A DNA stretch of 64,000 nucleotides from Kitasatospora setae KM-6054. GTDB lineage: Bacteria; Actinomycetota; Actinomycetes; Streptomycetales; Streptomycetaceae. Of the stretch, positions 16,421-24,190 are shown piece by piece; positions within the stretch are counted from its first letter, which is position 1; every line of letters starts with the position of its first letter. The DNA is taken from assembly GCF_000269985.1 (NCBI RefSeq), contig NC_016109.1, positions 1,240,001 through 1,304,000 on the forward strand, read 5' to 3'. The notes beneath the pieces were generated by a model that was not told the origin of the DNA, ran no database searches, and was given only the letters and a program-made list of their open reading frames with translations. The translations under genes and the position numbers were made by a program.

Positions 16421-17363
16421 CCCGGCCACCCCCGTTCGCACCCCGGACGGCCGGCACCCCGTCCACCGGAACTCGATCCGCCGGCACCCCCTCCGCCGGA
16501 GCTCGATCCGCCAGCACCTCGGCGGCCAGTCCGTCGGCGGCGTCCAGCACGGCCGCCAGGCTCTCCGGGTCGGTGCCGCCGAACGCGAAGAGCCGTTGCG
16601 CGCGGAGCTCGAACTCCGGTGGGGCACAGGGCAGTCGGCCGGCCTCGGCGATCGCGCCCTTCTCGTTGACCAGCCACTGCCCGGCCCGCGCGTGCAGGGC
16701 GTGCGCCAGCAGTCCGACGGCCCGGAACAGGCAGCCGGCGACGTATCCGGCGTCGCCGCGCTTGGCGCCCTTGCGGGCGTTGGCCAACGCGAAGGGGACC
16801 TCCCAGCCGGCGTCGGTTTCCACCGTCCGCGCCAACTCGGCCGGGAACTGCGCCACTTCTCCGCGCAGCGCGGCCAGTTCGCCGTCGGGGTCGGCCAGCA
16901 CCCGGGCGAGCGCGAGTTCGCCGAGGTACGCGTAGGAGGGCACGCCGTACGGGTGCCCGGCCTGCTGGCCGCTGACGTACCGGCCGTGGCGGGCCTCGGC
17001 GGCGTAGTGGCGCACCCGCCGGACGTCCCGGTACAGCCAGTCGACCCGGGCGGGGCCGATGTCCAGCCAGGCGCCGCCGTCCACCCAGGGGCCCCAGTCG
17101 CCGGGTTCGGAGACCTCGACCGGTCGGCCGCAGAGTTCGGCGGCGGTCTCGCGCAGCGCGCCGGTGTCGAGCTCCCCGGGCCGGTAGTACAGGCCGAGGT
17201 CGTAGTCGGACCCGGGGCCGTGCGCCCCGCGCGCCCGGCTCCCGCCGAGGCAGACCCCGACCACCCCGGCGACCCGCGCCAGCCGCTCCGCGATCCGCTC
17301 CAGCTCTCCGGGCGCCAACTCGCCGTCCCCGGACTCCCGCACACCCTCGTCGTTGTCAGTCAT
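16410..17363 (-). CDS. Nucleotidyltransferase-fold protein (Pol-beta superfamily)
   Basis: A 317-aa protein with the defining motif GGSRARG...SDYDLG at about residues 40-57 and a later Asp in VDWLYRD. These supply the metal-binding acidic residues of minimal nucleotidyltransferases such as aminoglycoside adenylyltransferases and MNT proteins. A ~200-residue helical C-terminal region (LGELALARVLADP, YVAGCLFRAVGLLAHALHA) resembles the helical domain of aminoglycoside nucleotidyltransferases. The last ~25 residues contain a short repeat (APAEGVPADRVPVDGVP). It probably transfers an AMP-like group to a small molecule or protein; the target is unknown. It heads a coupled operon with a 105-aa protein and a GNAT. 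Confidence 0.85.
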   Translation of the reverse strand: MTDNDEGVRESGDGELAPGELERIAERLARVAGVVGVCLGGSRARGAHGPGSDYDLGLYYRPGELDTGALRETAAELCGRPVEVSEPGDWGPWVDGGAWLDIGPARVDWLYRDVRRVRHYAAEARHGRYVSGQQAGHPYGVPSYAYLGELALARVLADPDGELAALRGEVAQFPAELARTVETDAGWEVPFALANARKGAKRGDAGYVAGCLFRAVGLLAHALHARAGQWLVNEKGAIAEAGRLPCAPPEFELRAQRLFAFGGTDPESLAAVLDAADGLAAEVLADRAPAEGVPADRVPVDGVPAVRGANGGGRDGH

Positions 17364-17521
17364 CGCCCGCCACCCTGCCGTACCGCACCGCCCGCCGCCA
17401 GGCGTTTTCCGCCCCGGGCGTGTCACCCGGCGGCGGCCCACGGCAACGGAGCGCGCGGTGGGGGCGCCGCACCGCCCCCACCGCGCCGCCGGCCGCCGCC
17501 CGCGCGGCGGCCGGTTCGGAT

Positions 17522-17572
17522 CCGGACGGAAGGCGGACCGCCCCCGTCTCGCGCGGTCCGCTTCCCGTCCGG
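17522..17572. terminator. Long hairpin between xylanase and nucleotidyltransferase genes
   Basis: Twenty-base arms at 17522-17541 and 17553-17572 pair with two mismatches around an 11-base loop. The hairpin lies after the xylanase gene in its direction of transcription and should stop that transcript before the nucleotidyltransferase operon. Confidence 0.85.
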
Positions 17573-17587
17573 TCCTGGTCCGACGGG

Positions 17588-17630
17588 CGCCCCGGGCGGT
17601 CGGCCCGGGGCACCCCTGCTGCCCGGGGCG
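17588..17630. terminator. Second hairpin just after the xylanase stop
   Basis: CGCCCCGGGC (17588-17597) and GCCCGGGGCG (17621-17630) form a perfect 10-bp stem starting 3 bp past the xylanase stop. With the hairpin at 17522-17572 it makes a tandem terminator. Confidence 0.65.
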
Positions 17631-17633
17631 GGA

Positions 17634-19100
17634 TCAACCCGCCGAGCAGGCCACCCCGTTGAGGGTGAAGCCGGTCGCGGCGGCCGCGTTCCCGGTGTGG
17701 TCGGCCTGGAAGCCGAAGCTGGTGGAGCCCCCGGCCGGGATCGCCGCGTTGTACGCCAGGTTGCTGGCGCCGACCTGGCCGCCGGCCGGGCTGACGGTCG
17801 CGTTCCAGGCGTTGGTGACGGTCTGCCCGCCGGGCAGCGTGAAGGCCAGCCTCCAGCCGTTCACGGCGCTGGCGCCGGTGTTGGTGACGGTGATGTTCTC
17901 GGTCAGCCCGGTGTTCCAGGCGCTGACCTGGGCGCTCACCTTGCACCCGGCCCCGGCCGGCGGCACCGAGGTCGAGGGCGAGGGCGAGGAGGACGCCGAA
18001 GCCGAAGCGGAAGCGGACGGGGACGGCGAGCCGGAGCCGGTGCCGCCGAGCGCCGTCACCACCGCGTTGTAGGCGGCCTTCGGCTGGTAGTTGGCGTCGT
18101 ACATGGTGGCCGCGCCGTAGCCGGAGAAGAAGTCCGGGATCCAGGAGTCCGGGTCGCCGACGCCCCACTGCGAGACGCCCACGCAACCGGCCACCGCGAG
18201 GCAGGAGTTGACCACGTAGGCGTAGTCGGTGGCCTGCTGCGCGAGGTTGGCGGCACTGGCCGGGACGGGCATCCGGTCGTCGAGTTCGGTGATGGCGACG
18301 TTCACGCCGAGCGCGGTGAAGCGCTGGATGTTGGCCTTCAGGCTGCCGGGCACCTGGCCGACGATGAAGTGGCTCTCGAAGCCGACGCCGTCGATCGGCA
18401 CGCCCTGCTGCTTGAGCGAGGAGACCAGCTGGTACATGGCGTCGCTCTTCGCGCCCAGGCCCTCGATGTTGTAGTCGTTCAGGTAGAGCTTGGCGTTCGG
18501 GTCGGCGGCGTGCGCGGTGCGCAGCGCGTCGGCGATGTAGCCGGTGCCCATCGCGTTGTAGAAGGCGTCGGCGCGCAGCGTGCCGTCCTCGTTGAAGGGC
18601 TCGTTGACGACGTCCCAGGAGTAGACCTGGCCCTTGTAGTGGGTGGCCTCGGTGGTGACGTGGTTCTCCATCGCGGCCTGCACCTGGTTGGCGGGCAGGT
18701 TGCCGACCCAGGAGGGGAGTTGGCTGTGCCAGACCAGGGTGTGGCCGCGGACCCGCATGCTGTGGGCCTTGGCGAAGGAGACGATCTGGTCGCCGGGGCC
18801 GAAGTTGAAGTTCCCGGCGGAGGGTTCGGTGGTGTCCCACTTCATCTCGTTGCCGGGGGTGACCACGTCGAACTGGGCGCCGGCGATGGCGGTGATGGTG
18901 GAGCTGTTCAGGTTGGACTGGGTCAGGGCGGTGCCGAAGTAGCTGCCCTTGGCCTCGGCGAGGTCGCGCAGCGTGGTGCCGGCGGCGCCGGCCGGGCCGC
19001 TGCCGACGGTGGCGGCGGCCAGCAGTCCGCCGGCGGCGGCGAGGGCGAGCGCGGCGAGGGCTCGCCCGGGACGGCGTGCTGCGTGCGACTGTGCAGCCAT
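17634..19100 (-). CDS. Secreted GH10 endo-1,4-beta-xylanase with CBM2 xylan/cellulose-binding domain
   Basis: A 488-aa enzyme that cleaves internal beta-1,4 bonds of xylan outside the cell. It has a signal peptide with Ala-rich core ending near AGA (~residue 40), then a GH10 barrel at about 42-345 with acid/base Glu in DVVNEPF (~166) and nucleophile Glu in ITELD (~272). A Ser/Pro/Ala linker at ~350-380 leads to a C-terminal CBM2-type module (VSAWNTGLTENITVTNTG, ~385-488) with two bordering cysteines. Only the typical Cys pair in GH10 (NSCLAVAGCVG) is additional. ATG 19100 is followed by a charged n-region. A CGAAAATTTCG palindrome upstream matches operators known from streptomycete xylanase genes, so xylan-dependent control is likely. 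Confidence 0.95.
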   Translation of the reverse strand: MAAQSHAARRPGRALAALALAAAGGLLAAATVGSGPAGAAGTTLRDLAEAKGSYFGTALTQSNLNSSTITAIAGAQFDVVTPGNEMKWDTTEPSAGNFNFGPGDQIVSFAKAHSMRVRGHTLVWHSQLPSWVGNLPANQVQAAMENHVTTEATHYKGQVYSWDVVNEPFNEDGTLRADAFYNAMGTGYIADALRTAHAADPNAKLYLNDYNIEGLGAKSDAMYQLVSSLKQQGVPIDGVGFESHFIVGQVPGSLKANIQRFTALGVNVAITELDDRMPVPASAANLAQQATDYAYVVNSCLAVAGCVGVSQWGVGDPDSWIPDFFSGYGAATMYDANYQPKAAYNAVVTALGGTGSGSPSPSASASASASSSPSPSTSVPPAGAGCKVSAQVSAWNTGLTENITVTNTGASAVNGWRLAFTLPGGQTVTNAWNATVSPAGGQVGASNLAYNAAIPAGGSTSFGFQADHTGNAAAATGFTLNGVACSAG

Positions 19101-19212
19101 GGTTCGTCCTTCCGGGGGGGGTGGGTGGGGTGCCCGGACCGTACGGCGGGCCGCGCGGGCCCGGCAACGACGGGCCGGACGGCCCCGACTCCCCGGGCCA
19201 CCCACCGGGTTC

Positions 19213-19223
19213 CGAAAATTTCG
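19213..19223. promoter_or_regulatory. Xylanase-type operator
   Basis: CGAAAATTTCG is a perfect palindrome (CGAAA-A-TTTCG) 113 bp upstream of the xylanase start. It resembles the CGAA-N-TTCG elements bound by xylan/xylobiose repressors in Streptomyces. Two direct copies of CGTTCGAC (19229-19236 and 19240-19247, 11-bp period) lie beside it and may be a second protein site. Confidence 0.6.
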
Positions 19224-19350
19224 AAGGACGTTCGACTCTCGTTCGACGCCCACTGCTCCGACCTGCGGCGGAATACCGAAACGACGAAGCGGCCGCGGGC
19301 CCGGGCCACCGGGCCTGCGGCCGCCCCGAGCGGCCGAGCGGACGAGAAAG

Positions 19351-19842
19351 TTACAGCTCCCGCGCGCCGGCCAGCTCCTTGCCCATGCAGACGCTCTGCT
19401 CGTGGTCCTTGTAGTAGCCGAACTTGCCGATCTCGGCGTAGCCCTCGGAGACGTAGAGCGCGATCGCCTCGGGCTGCAGGGTGCCGGTCTCCAGCACCAG
19501 CCTGGTCCGGCCGGCGGCGACGGCGCTGGCCTCCAGGTGGCGCAGCACGGCGCGGGCGTGGCCCCGGCCGCGGGCCTCGGGGACGACGTACATCCGCTTG
19601 AGTTCGGCGTCGCCGTCGCGCAGGCCGTCGGCGTCGCGCTCCTTGGCGCGCCATCCGCCGCAGGCCACCGGCCGGCCGTCGTCCTGGTAGCCGATCACGA
19701 ACAGCCCGGCGGGCGGGTCGAAGTGGTCGGCGTGGATGGCGGTCTGGTCGCCGTCGCCGTACCGGCGGACGTACTCCTGCTGGACGTCGGCGGCGAGTTG
19801 CTGGGCGTCGGGGTGACCGAAGCCGGTGGTGCGGATCTCCAT
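19351..19842 (-). CDS. GNAT acetyltransferase
   Basis: A 163-aa N-acetyltransferase with the acetyl-CoA-binding motif VPEARGRGHARAVL preceded by the strand ELKRMYV. The C-terminal YVSEGYAEIGKFGYYKDHE is typical of small-molecule GNATs. ATG 19842 is preferred over an in-frame TTG three codons upstream. It ends in TAA, uncommon in this genome. It is on the same strand as the xylanase, separated by the operator-bearing gap, and the substrate is unknown. Confidence 0.88.
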   Translation of the reverse strand: MEIRTTGFGHPDAQQLAADVQQEYVRRYGDGDQTAIHADHFDPPAGLFVIGYQDDGRPVACGGWRAKERDADGLRDGDAELKRMYVVPEARGRGHARAVLRHLEASAVAAGRTRLVLETGTLQPEAIALYVSEGYAEIGKFGYYKDHEQSVCMGKELAGAREL

Positions 19843-19935
19843 GACGGCCAAGGGTACGGGCCCGCCCCGACCTGCGGTGGCGGGCCCGTACCGGGCGCCG
19901 GACCGGCGGCGAACCAGCCGCGGGCCGGCCGCCGG

Positions 19936-20364
19936 TCAGCGGCGGGTGAGGCGGGCGACCAGCTCGTCCTTGCCGAACATCCGGGCCGCGTCGAGGGCGG
20001 AGGGGGCGCCGGCGGTCGGGTCGGCGCCGTGGGCGAGCAGGGCGTCGACGACCTCGGTGGCGCCCTTGAAGACGGCGCCGGCCAGCGGGGTCTGGCCGTG
20101 GTCGTTGGCCCGGTCGGCCTGGGCGCCGCGCTCCAGCAGCGCGGTGACGGCGGCGGCGTGGCCGTGGTAGGCGGCGAGCATCAGCAGGGTGTCGCCGCGG
20201 TCGTTGGTGAGTTCGACGGGGGTGCCGGCGTCGAGGTAGGCGGCGAGCAGCGCGGCGTCGCCGGTGCGGGCGGCGTCGAAGAGCCGTCCGGCGAGCTCGA
20301 TCACCTCCTCGTCGACGCCGGTGCCGACGGTGGTGGGGTCGGCCTGCACGGTGGGGTCGGTCAT
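19936..20364 (-). CDS. Ankyrin-repeat protein
   Basis: A 142-aa protein made of about three ankyrin repeats: LFDAARTGDAALLAAYLDAG, then GDTLLMLAAYHGHAAAVTALLERG and GQTPLAGAVFKGATEVVDALLAHG, followed by a capping helix. Such proteins mediate protein-protein contacts; the partner is unknown. It lies 93 bp upstream of the GNAT gene on the same strand and could share a transcript with it. Confidence 0.9.
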   Translation of the reverse strand: MTDPTVQADPTTVGTGVDEEVIELAGRLFDAARTGDAALLAAYLDAGTPVELTNDRGDTLLMLAAYHGHAAAVTALLERGAQADRANDHGQTPLAGAVFKGATEVVDALLAHGADPTAGAPSALDAARMFGKDELVARLTRR

Positions 20365-20675
20365 CGGGGGTGTTCCGCCTTCCGGGTCAGCGGCCGTACG
20401 CGCCGTACGGACCGTCACGCGTCCGGCCGTCCGGGCCGGCCCGCGTCTGGTCGTGCCACCGCGAACGCTAGCGGACGGCGCCGGGCCGCGGTGCGGTACC
20501 GCCGTACGGGCGAATTCCGGATGGGCGGGGCGCGGCCGCGCCCGGCGCGGGGACGCCTGAGTGCGCCGGTGCGATCCACTGGCCCTGTGCGCGACCGAAC
20601 AGCGGGACGTATACCGCCGATGCGGGTGCCCGGGTGAGATCCACCCGTTTGCCGCCCCCCATCATCTATTACTTT

Positions 20676-20705
20676 TTGTCACCATTGAGGCACTTTCTGT
20701 TACAT
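20676..20705 (+). promoter_or_regulatory. Possible smeA promoter
   Basis: TTGTCA (20676-20681) and TTACAT (20700-20705) are spaced by 18 bp in an AT-rich patch just before smeA. The match to the -10 consensus is only partial, and a developmental promoter form is possible. Confidence 0.3.
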
Positions 20706-20733
20706 CGTCCCGCCCCTCGTGAGGAGCAATCCC

Positions 20734-20928
20734 GTGATTCTCTCCATCTCCGGCATCGTCCTGTTCGGCGTGATCGCCTTCCTGTTCTTCCGCCGGGACG
20801 GCTTGAAGATCTCGCACGCCCTGGTGTGCGCGCTGTTCGGCTTCTACGTCGCGGGCTCCTCGATCGCCCCGAGCATCCAGGCGGGCGGCGCGAGCCTGGC
20901 CAGCCTGATCGGCGGCCTGAAGTTCTGA
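20734..20928 (+). CDS. smeA: SmeA-like small sporulation membrane protein
   Basis: A 64-aa protein with two hydrophobic helices (ILSISGIVLFGVIAFLFF and ISHALVCALFGFYVAGS) and a short Gly/Ser-rich end. Length, position directly before an FtsK/SpoIIIE-like gene and the rbpA neighbourhood match SmeA of Streptomyces. That protein localises to sporulation septa and helps target its partner SffA. GTG 20734 is chosen because GAGGAG (20721-20726) sits seven bases upstream; the earlier GTG at 20719 would overlap that ribosome site. Confidence 0.75.
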   Translation: MILSISGIVLFGVIAFLFFRRDGLKISHALVCALFGFYVAGSSIAPSIQAGGASLASLIGGLKF

Positions 20929-20946
20929 GCGGTCCCTGCTCCTTAC

Positions 20947-20979
20947 GGCCCGGGCGCGGAGATCCCACCGCCCCGGGCC
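20947..20979 (+). terminator. Hairpin between smeA and the sffA-like gene
   Basis: GGCCCGGG (20947-20954) and CCCGGGCC (20972-20979) can pair 18 bp after the smeA stop. It may partly terminate transcription and so make smeA more abundant than its downstream partner. Confidence 0.45.
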
Positions 20980-21041
20980 TTCTGCCACCCCCGTCCCCTC
21001 CCCCGCAGTCCCCACCGCAGCCCCCTGCCCCCGGAGCCCGC

Positions 21042-22715
21042 ATGTCCCTCACCCGCCACTTCTCCCGCGGCCGCGAGATGGCCCGCAGCGCCGGCGACCA
21101 CGCCGCCGACGTCTTCGCGCCGCTGACCCTGATCGGCCGCGGCCTGCGCAGCCACGCCGACTGGGCGAAGGCCCGCTGGGCGGCCACCCCGAAGGAGCGG
21201 CGCGGCCCGACGCTGCTGGTAGGCGCGGCCGTGGTGCTCGGCGTCTTCCTGCTGCCGCACGGCCCGCTGCTGGCGATCGTCGCGCTGCTCGCCTCGGCCG
21301 CCTGGGTCGGCCGCCGCCCGAAGACCCCGGCCGAGCCCGCACCGGACCCGGCCGACACCAAGCTGCCCGCCCTGTACGCGGCGCTCACCCCGTACTTCGG
21401 CGGCTTCGACGACCCGGGCGCGCCGTACCGGCCGGAGGGCGACTGGAAGGCGGCGTTCGGCGACTGGGAGTTCGACCAGGACGGCCGGCTGGCCGCGCTG
21501 GAGATCGGCTACCCGGCGTACTTCACCGACACCGAGCCGTCCGCCCGGGCCCGGATCGAGCAGGTGGTGCAGGGCAAGGCGGGGCGCTCCCGGGAGTACC
21601 GCTTCGACTGGGACGAGGAGTCCAACCGGCTGCGGGTGACGGCGCTGGCGCCGCTGCCGGCCGACATCGCGGCGCAGCGCTTCGTGACGGCGCCGGGCGA
21701 GATCGTGCTGGGCTTCACCGACGGCGAGGGCAGCCGGCGCACCATCCCGGTCGAGCAGGGCGGCGTCACCGAGCAGCAGCCGCCGGTGGTGTGGCGGGTC
21801 GGGCCGCGCTCGGCCGAGCCGCACCTGCTGGCGCTGGGCGCGCCGGGCCACGGCACCTCGACGCTGCTGCGCTCGATCGCGCTGCAGGCGCTGCCGCACG
21901 GCGACCTGGTGGTGGTGGACGGGGCGAGCACCGGCGAGCACGCCTGCCTGGTGAACCGTCCGGGCGTGCACACGGTGGAGACCAGCCTGCACGGGGCGCT
22001 CGCCGCGCTGGAGTGGTGCGCGCAGGAGACCGAGCGCCGGCTGGTCGCGCTGAACGCCGCCCGGCACCACGGGCTGGCGGCGCCCGCCGACGTGACCCGG
22101 CCGCTGTGGATCCTGCTGGACCGGGTCACCGAGCTGTCCGAGCTGGCGCACGCCGAGGGCCGCACCGACCCGCAGGAGCTGCTGGAGGTGCCGTTGCGGC
22201 ACGGCCGGGCGGCCCGCGTGACGGTGGTGTTCGCGGACGGGCTGGACGCGCTCGGCCGGATCTCGCCGACCGTCCGCACCTGCGCCCGGGCCCGGGTGGT
22301 GCTCGGCCCGGTGAACGCCGAGTCCGGCCCGGCCGCGCTGGGCGGCCCGCTGGACATCGCGCCCGCCGCGCACACCCCGCCCGGCCGCGGCTACGCCCGG
22401 ATCGGCACCACCGGGCCGGTCCGGCTGCAGGTCCCGGTGACCGTCGACCCGCTGGACGAGGACGCCCCGGAGCAGCTGCGGGACGCGGTGGCCGCGCTGC
22501 TCCCGCACCGCGCCCCGCGGACGGCGGCGCCCGCCGAGGCCCCGGTCTCGGCTTCGCTCGCGGGCGAGCCCGCCGGGGCGACCCGGATCGGCGACGCGTC
22601 GCCGGTGCCGCCCGTCCCGCCGCTGCCGCCCGCGCAGGCTCCGGCCGGGCCGGCCGACCTGACCAAGGAGGCGCTGCCGGAGGCCGCTCCGGTCCGCTCG
22701 CGGCCGGTCTGGTAG
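21042..22715 (+). CDS. sffA: SffA-like FtsK/SpoIIIE-family protein with altered Walker A
   Basis: A 557-aa protein with N-terminal hydrophobic segments at about residues 60-85 (LLVGAAVVLGVFLLPHG) and a central domain resembling FtsK/SpoIIIE motors. A Pro/Ala-rich tail ends the protein. In Streptomyces, SffA acts with SmeA in chromosome segregation at sporulation septa. The nucleotide loop reads GAPGHGTST at about 266-274, so the usual Walker A lysine is Thr. The Walker B strand is LWILLDRV at ~355, without the usual DE pair. Motor activity is therefore doubtful. ATG 21042 has GGAG upstream. The gene follows smeA by 113 bp. Confidence 0.72.
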   Translation: MSLTRHFSRGREMARSAGDHAADVFAPLTLIGRGLRSHADWAKARWAATPKERRGPTLLVGAAVVLGVFLLPHGPLLAIVALLASAAWVGRRPKTPAEPAPDPADTKLPALYAALTPYFGGFDDPGAPYRPEGDWKAAFGDWEFDQDGRLAALEIGYPAYFTDTEPSARARIEQVVQGKAGRSREYRFDWDEESNRLRVTALAPLPADIAAQRFVTAPGEIVLGFTDGEGSRRTIPVEQGGVTEQQPPVVWRVGPRSAEPHLLALGAPGHGTSTLLRSIALQALPHGDLVVVDGASTGEHACLVNRPGVHTVETSLHGALAALEWCAQETERRLVALNAARHHGLAAPADVTRPLWILLDRVTELSELAHAEGRTDPQELLEVPLRHGRAARVTVVFADGLDALGRISPTVRTCARARVVLGPVNAESGPAALGGPLDIAPAAHTPPGRGYARIGTTGPVRLQVPVTVDPLDEDAPEQLRDAVAALLPHRAPRTAAPAEAPVSASLAGEPAGATRIGDASPVPPVPPLPPAQAPAGPADLTKEALPEAAPVRSRPVW

Positions 22716-22822
22716 GAATTGCCGGTGGCGGAGCGGGTCCGGAGGCGCCGGTCGGACCGGCGAACCCGGACGGACCATACGTGCACAAAATGTGACACGC
22801 CGGGTGATAACACCGCTCAGAT

Positions 22823-22851
22823 GTGACAAAACGGGCGACCATGGGTACAAA
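22823..22851 (+). promoter_or_regulatory. Possible housekeeping promoter of rbpA
   Basis: GTGACA (22823-22828) and TACAAA (22846-22851) are separated by 17 bp. This would be a vegetative promoter upstream of the stress promoter; the -10 match is modest. Confidence 0.35.
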
Positions 22852-22886
22852 CAGGGGCGGCACGACAGGCGACGTATGTCCCGACC

Positions 22887-22913
22887 GGGAATCTTCGTCA
22901 AAGGTCGGGCGTT
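22887..22913 (+). promoter_or_regulatory. SigR-type promoter of rbpA
   Basis: GGGAAT (22887-22892), exactly 18 bp, then GTT (22911-22913) matches the SigR consensus GGAAT-N18-GTT, 66 bp before rbpA. Streptomyces rbpA is a known SigR target induced by thiol stress, which agrees with this site. Confidence 0.85.
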
Positions 22914-22978
22914 GGACCCATCGACGAAGACAGCGACCACTAGTCCTGTGTGGGCAAGAAGCCCGGGAGGCACGATTC

Positions 22979-23353
22979 ATGAGCGAGCGAGCTCTCCGCG
23001 GCACGCGACTCGGGGCGACCAGCTACGAGACCGACCGCGGCATTGACCTGGCACCGCGCCAGACCGTCGAGTACGCATGTCAGAACGGACACCGGTTCGA
23101 GGTCCCGTTCTCGGTCGAGGCGGAGATCCCCGTGGTGTGGGAGTGCCGTTTCTGCGGCCAGGAGGCGGCCCTCCTCGACGGCGAGGAGCCGGAGGAGAAG
23201 AAGACCAAGCCCACCCGCACCCACTGGGACATGCTGATGGAGCGCCGGACCCGCGAGGAGCTGGAGGAGGTCCTGGCCGAGCGCCTGGCCGTCCTGCGCT
23301 CCGGCGGGATGAACCTGGCGATCCACCCGCGCGACTCGCGCAAGTCCGCCTGA
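22979..23353 (+). CDS. rbpA: RNA polymerase-binding protein RbpA
   Basis: A 124-aa actinobacterial RNA polymerase-associated protein that stabilises holoenzyme with the principal sigma factors and helps open promoters. The zinc ligands of the Streptomyces protein are all in place: Cys34 and His38 in YACQNGHRF, and Cys56 and Cys59 in WECRFCG. The C-terminal sigma-interacting helix region contains THWDMLMERRTREELEEVL. ATG 22979 follows GGGAGG. It has a SigR-type promoter upstream and a strong shared terminator downstream. Confidence 0.98.
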   Translation: MSERALRGTRLGATSYETDRGIDLAPRQTVEYACQNGHRFEVPFSVEAEIPVVWECRFCGQEAALLDGEEPEEKKTKPTRTHWDMLMERRTREELEEVLAERLAVLRSGGMNLAIHPRDSRKSA

Positions 23354-23386
23354 CGCGGACCGGCGCACGCCGCACCGAAGAGCACC

Positions 23387-23429
23387 AACGCCGAAGGGCC
23401 CCGGTTCCCCGCCGGGGCCCTTCGGCGTT
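23387..23429. terminator. Bidirectional terminator between rbpA and fxsA
   Basis: A perfect 18-bp stem (23387-23404 with 23412-23429, arms starting AACGCCGAAGGG) around a 7-base loop separates the convergent rbpA and fxsA genes. Confidence 0.95.
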
Positions 23430-23475
23430 CCCGCCTGTCACGCACGCCGGACTGGCGCAAGACAAACCGCCGGTG

Positions 23476-24072
23476 TCAGGGCGCGATCGGCGGCCGGTAG
23501 TCGGTGTCCGGGCCGGACGGGCCGCGCGGGCCGGTCGGCGGGTCGACGACCTCGCCCTGGACGACCTTGCCGTCGGGGCGGTGGATCCGCAGCTGCTCCT
23601 GCAGCCGCACCGCGTCGGCGAACCGGTCCGCGCCGACCGGGGAGGTGGAGCGCAGCGCCGAGCCGCTGATCCGGCGGCCGACGGCGCGCCACAGGGCGCG
23701 GGTGGGCGGCAGCAGGAAGGTCGCGGCGAGCAGGTCGGAGAGGAAGCCGGGGATCATCAGCAGGACGCCGGCCAGCACCGTCATCGACGTGCCGGTCTGC
23801 GGCTGCGCGGACTGCGGGTCCCTGGACAGCTCGACGGCCGCCCGGAACGCCCGCGCCCCGGCGCGCTTGATCAGCGTGCCGCCCAGGAAGACGCCGCCGA
23901 CCAGCAGCAGCAGGGTGAGGAACCAGCCGATCCAGCCGGCCACCACCGTGACCAGCCAGATCTCCAGCACCAGCCAGGCCACGGTCAGCAGCGGCACGGT
24001 TCGGGCGAGCCGGCCGCGGCGGGCCGGGCGGGCCGGGGTTGCTTGCTGGGACACGGTACGGATCCACTCCAT
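23476..24072 (-). CDS. fxsA: FxsA-family membrane protein
   Basis: A 198-aa protein of the FxsA family. Two to three membrane helices cluster in LLTVAWLVLEIWLVTVVAGW and FLTLLLLVGGVFLGGTLIKRAG, and the family segment MTVLAGVLLMIPGFLSDLLAATFLLP follows. FxsA is named for overexpression effects on phage exclusion in E. coli; its physiological role is unknown. The Arg/Pro-rich C-terminus is typical of streptomycete members. ATG 24072 gives MEWIRTVS. It is convergent with rbpA and separated from lnt by a strong hairpin. Confidence 0.9.
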   Translation of the reverse strand: MEWIRTVSQQATPARPARRGRLARTVPLLTVAWLVLEIWLVTVVAGWIGWFLTLLLLVGGVFLGGTLIKRAGARAFRAAVELSRDPQSAQPQTGTSMTVLAGVLLMIPGFLSDLLAATFLLPPTRALWRAVGRRISGSALRSTSPVGADRFADAVRLQEQLRIHRPDGKVVQGEVVDPPTGPRGPSGPDTDYRPPIAP

Positions 24073-24131
24073 CGCGGTGCTCTCCGCGGCGGCCGGCCTC
24101 TCCGGCCGCGTCCACGGCACCACCCAGCACA

Positions 24132-24176
24132 ACGGCCCCGGGGCCCGCCGTGTTCCTCGGCGCGCCCCGGGGCCGT
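24132..24176. terminator. Terminator after lnt
   Basis: A perfect 13-bp stem (ACGGCCCCGGGGC at 24132-24144 with its complement at 24164-24176) lies 14 bp past the lnt stop and separates it from fxsA. Confidence 0.85.
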
Positions 24177-24190
24177 CGCCCCGCCGCTGC

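Noticed and set aside
21042..22715. FtsK-like gene as a sign of an integrated plasmid or conjugative element
   Set aside because: No integrase, Rep, Kor or Spd genes are near, and the small membrane partner and rbpA context fit the chromosomal SmeA-SffA pair.
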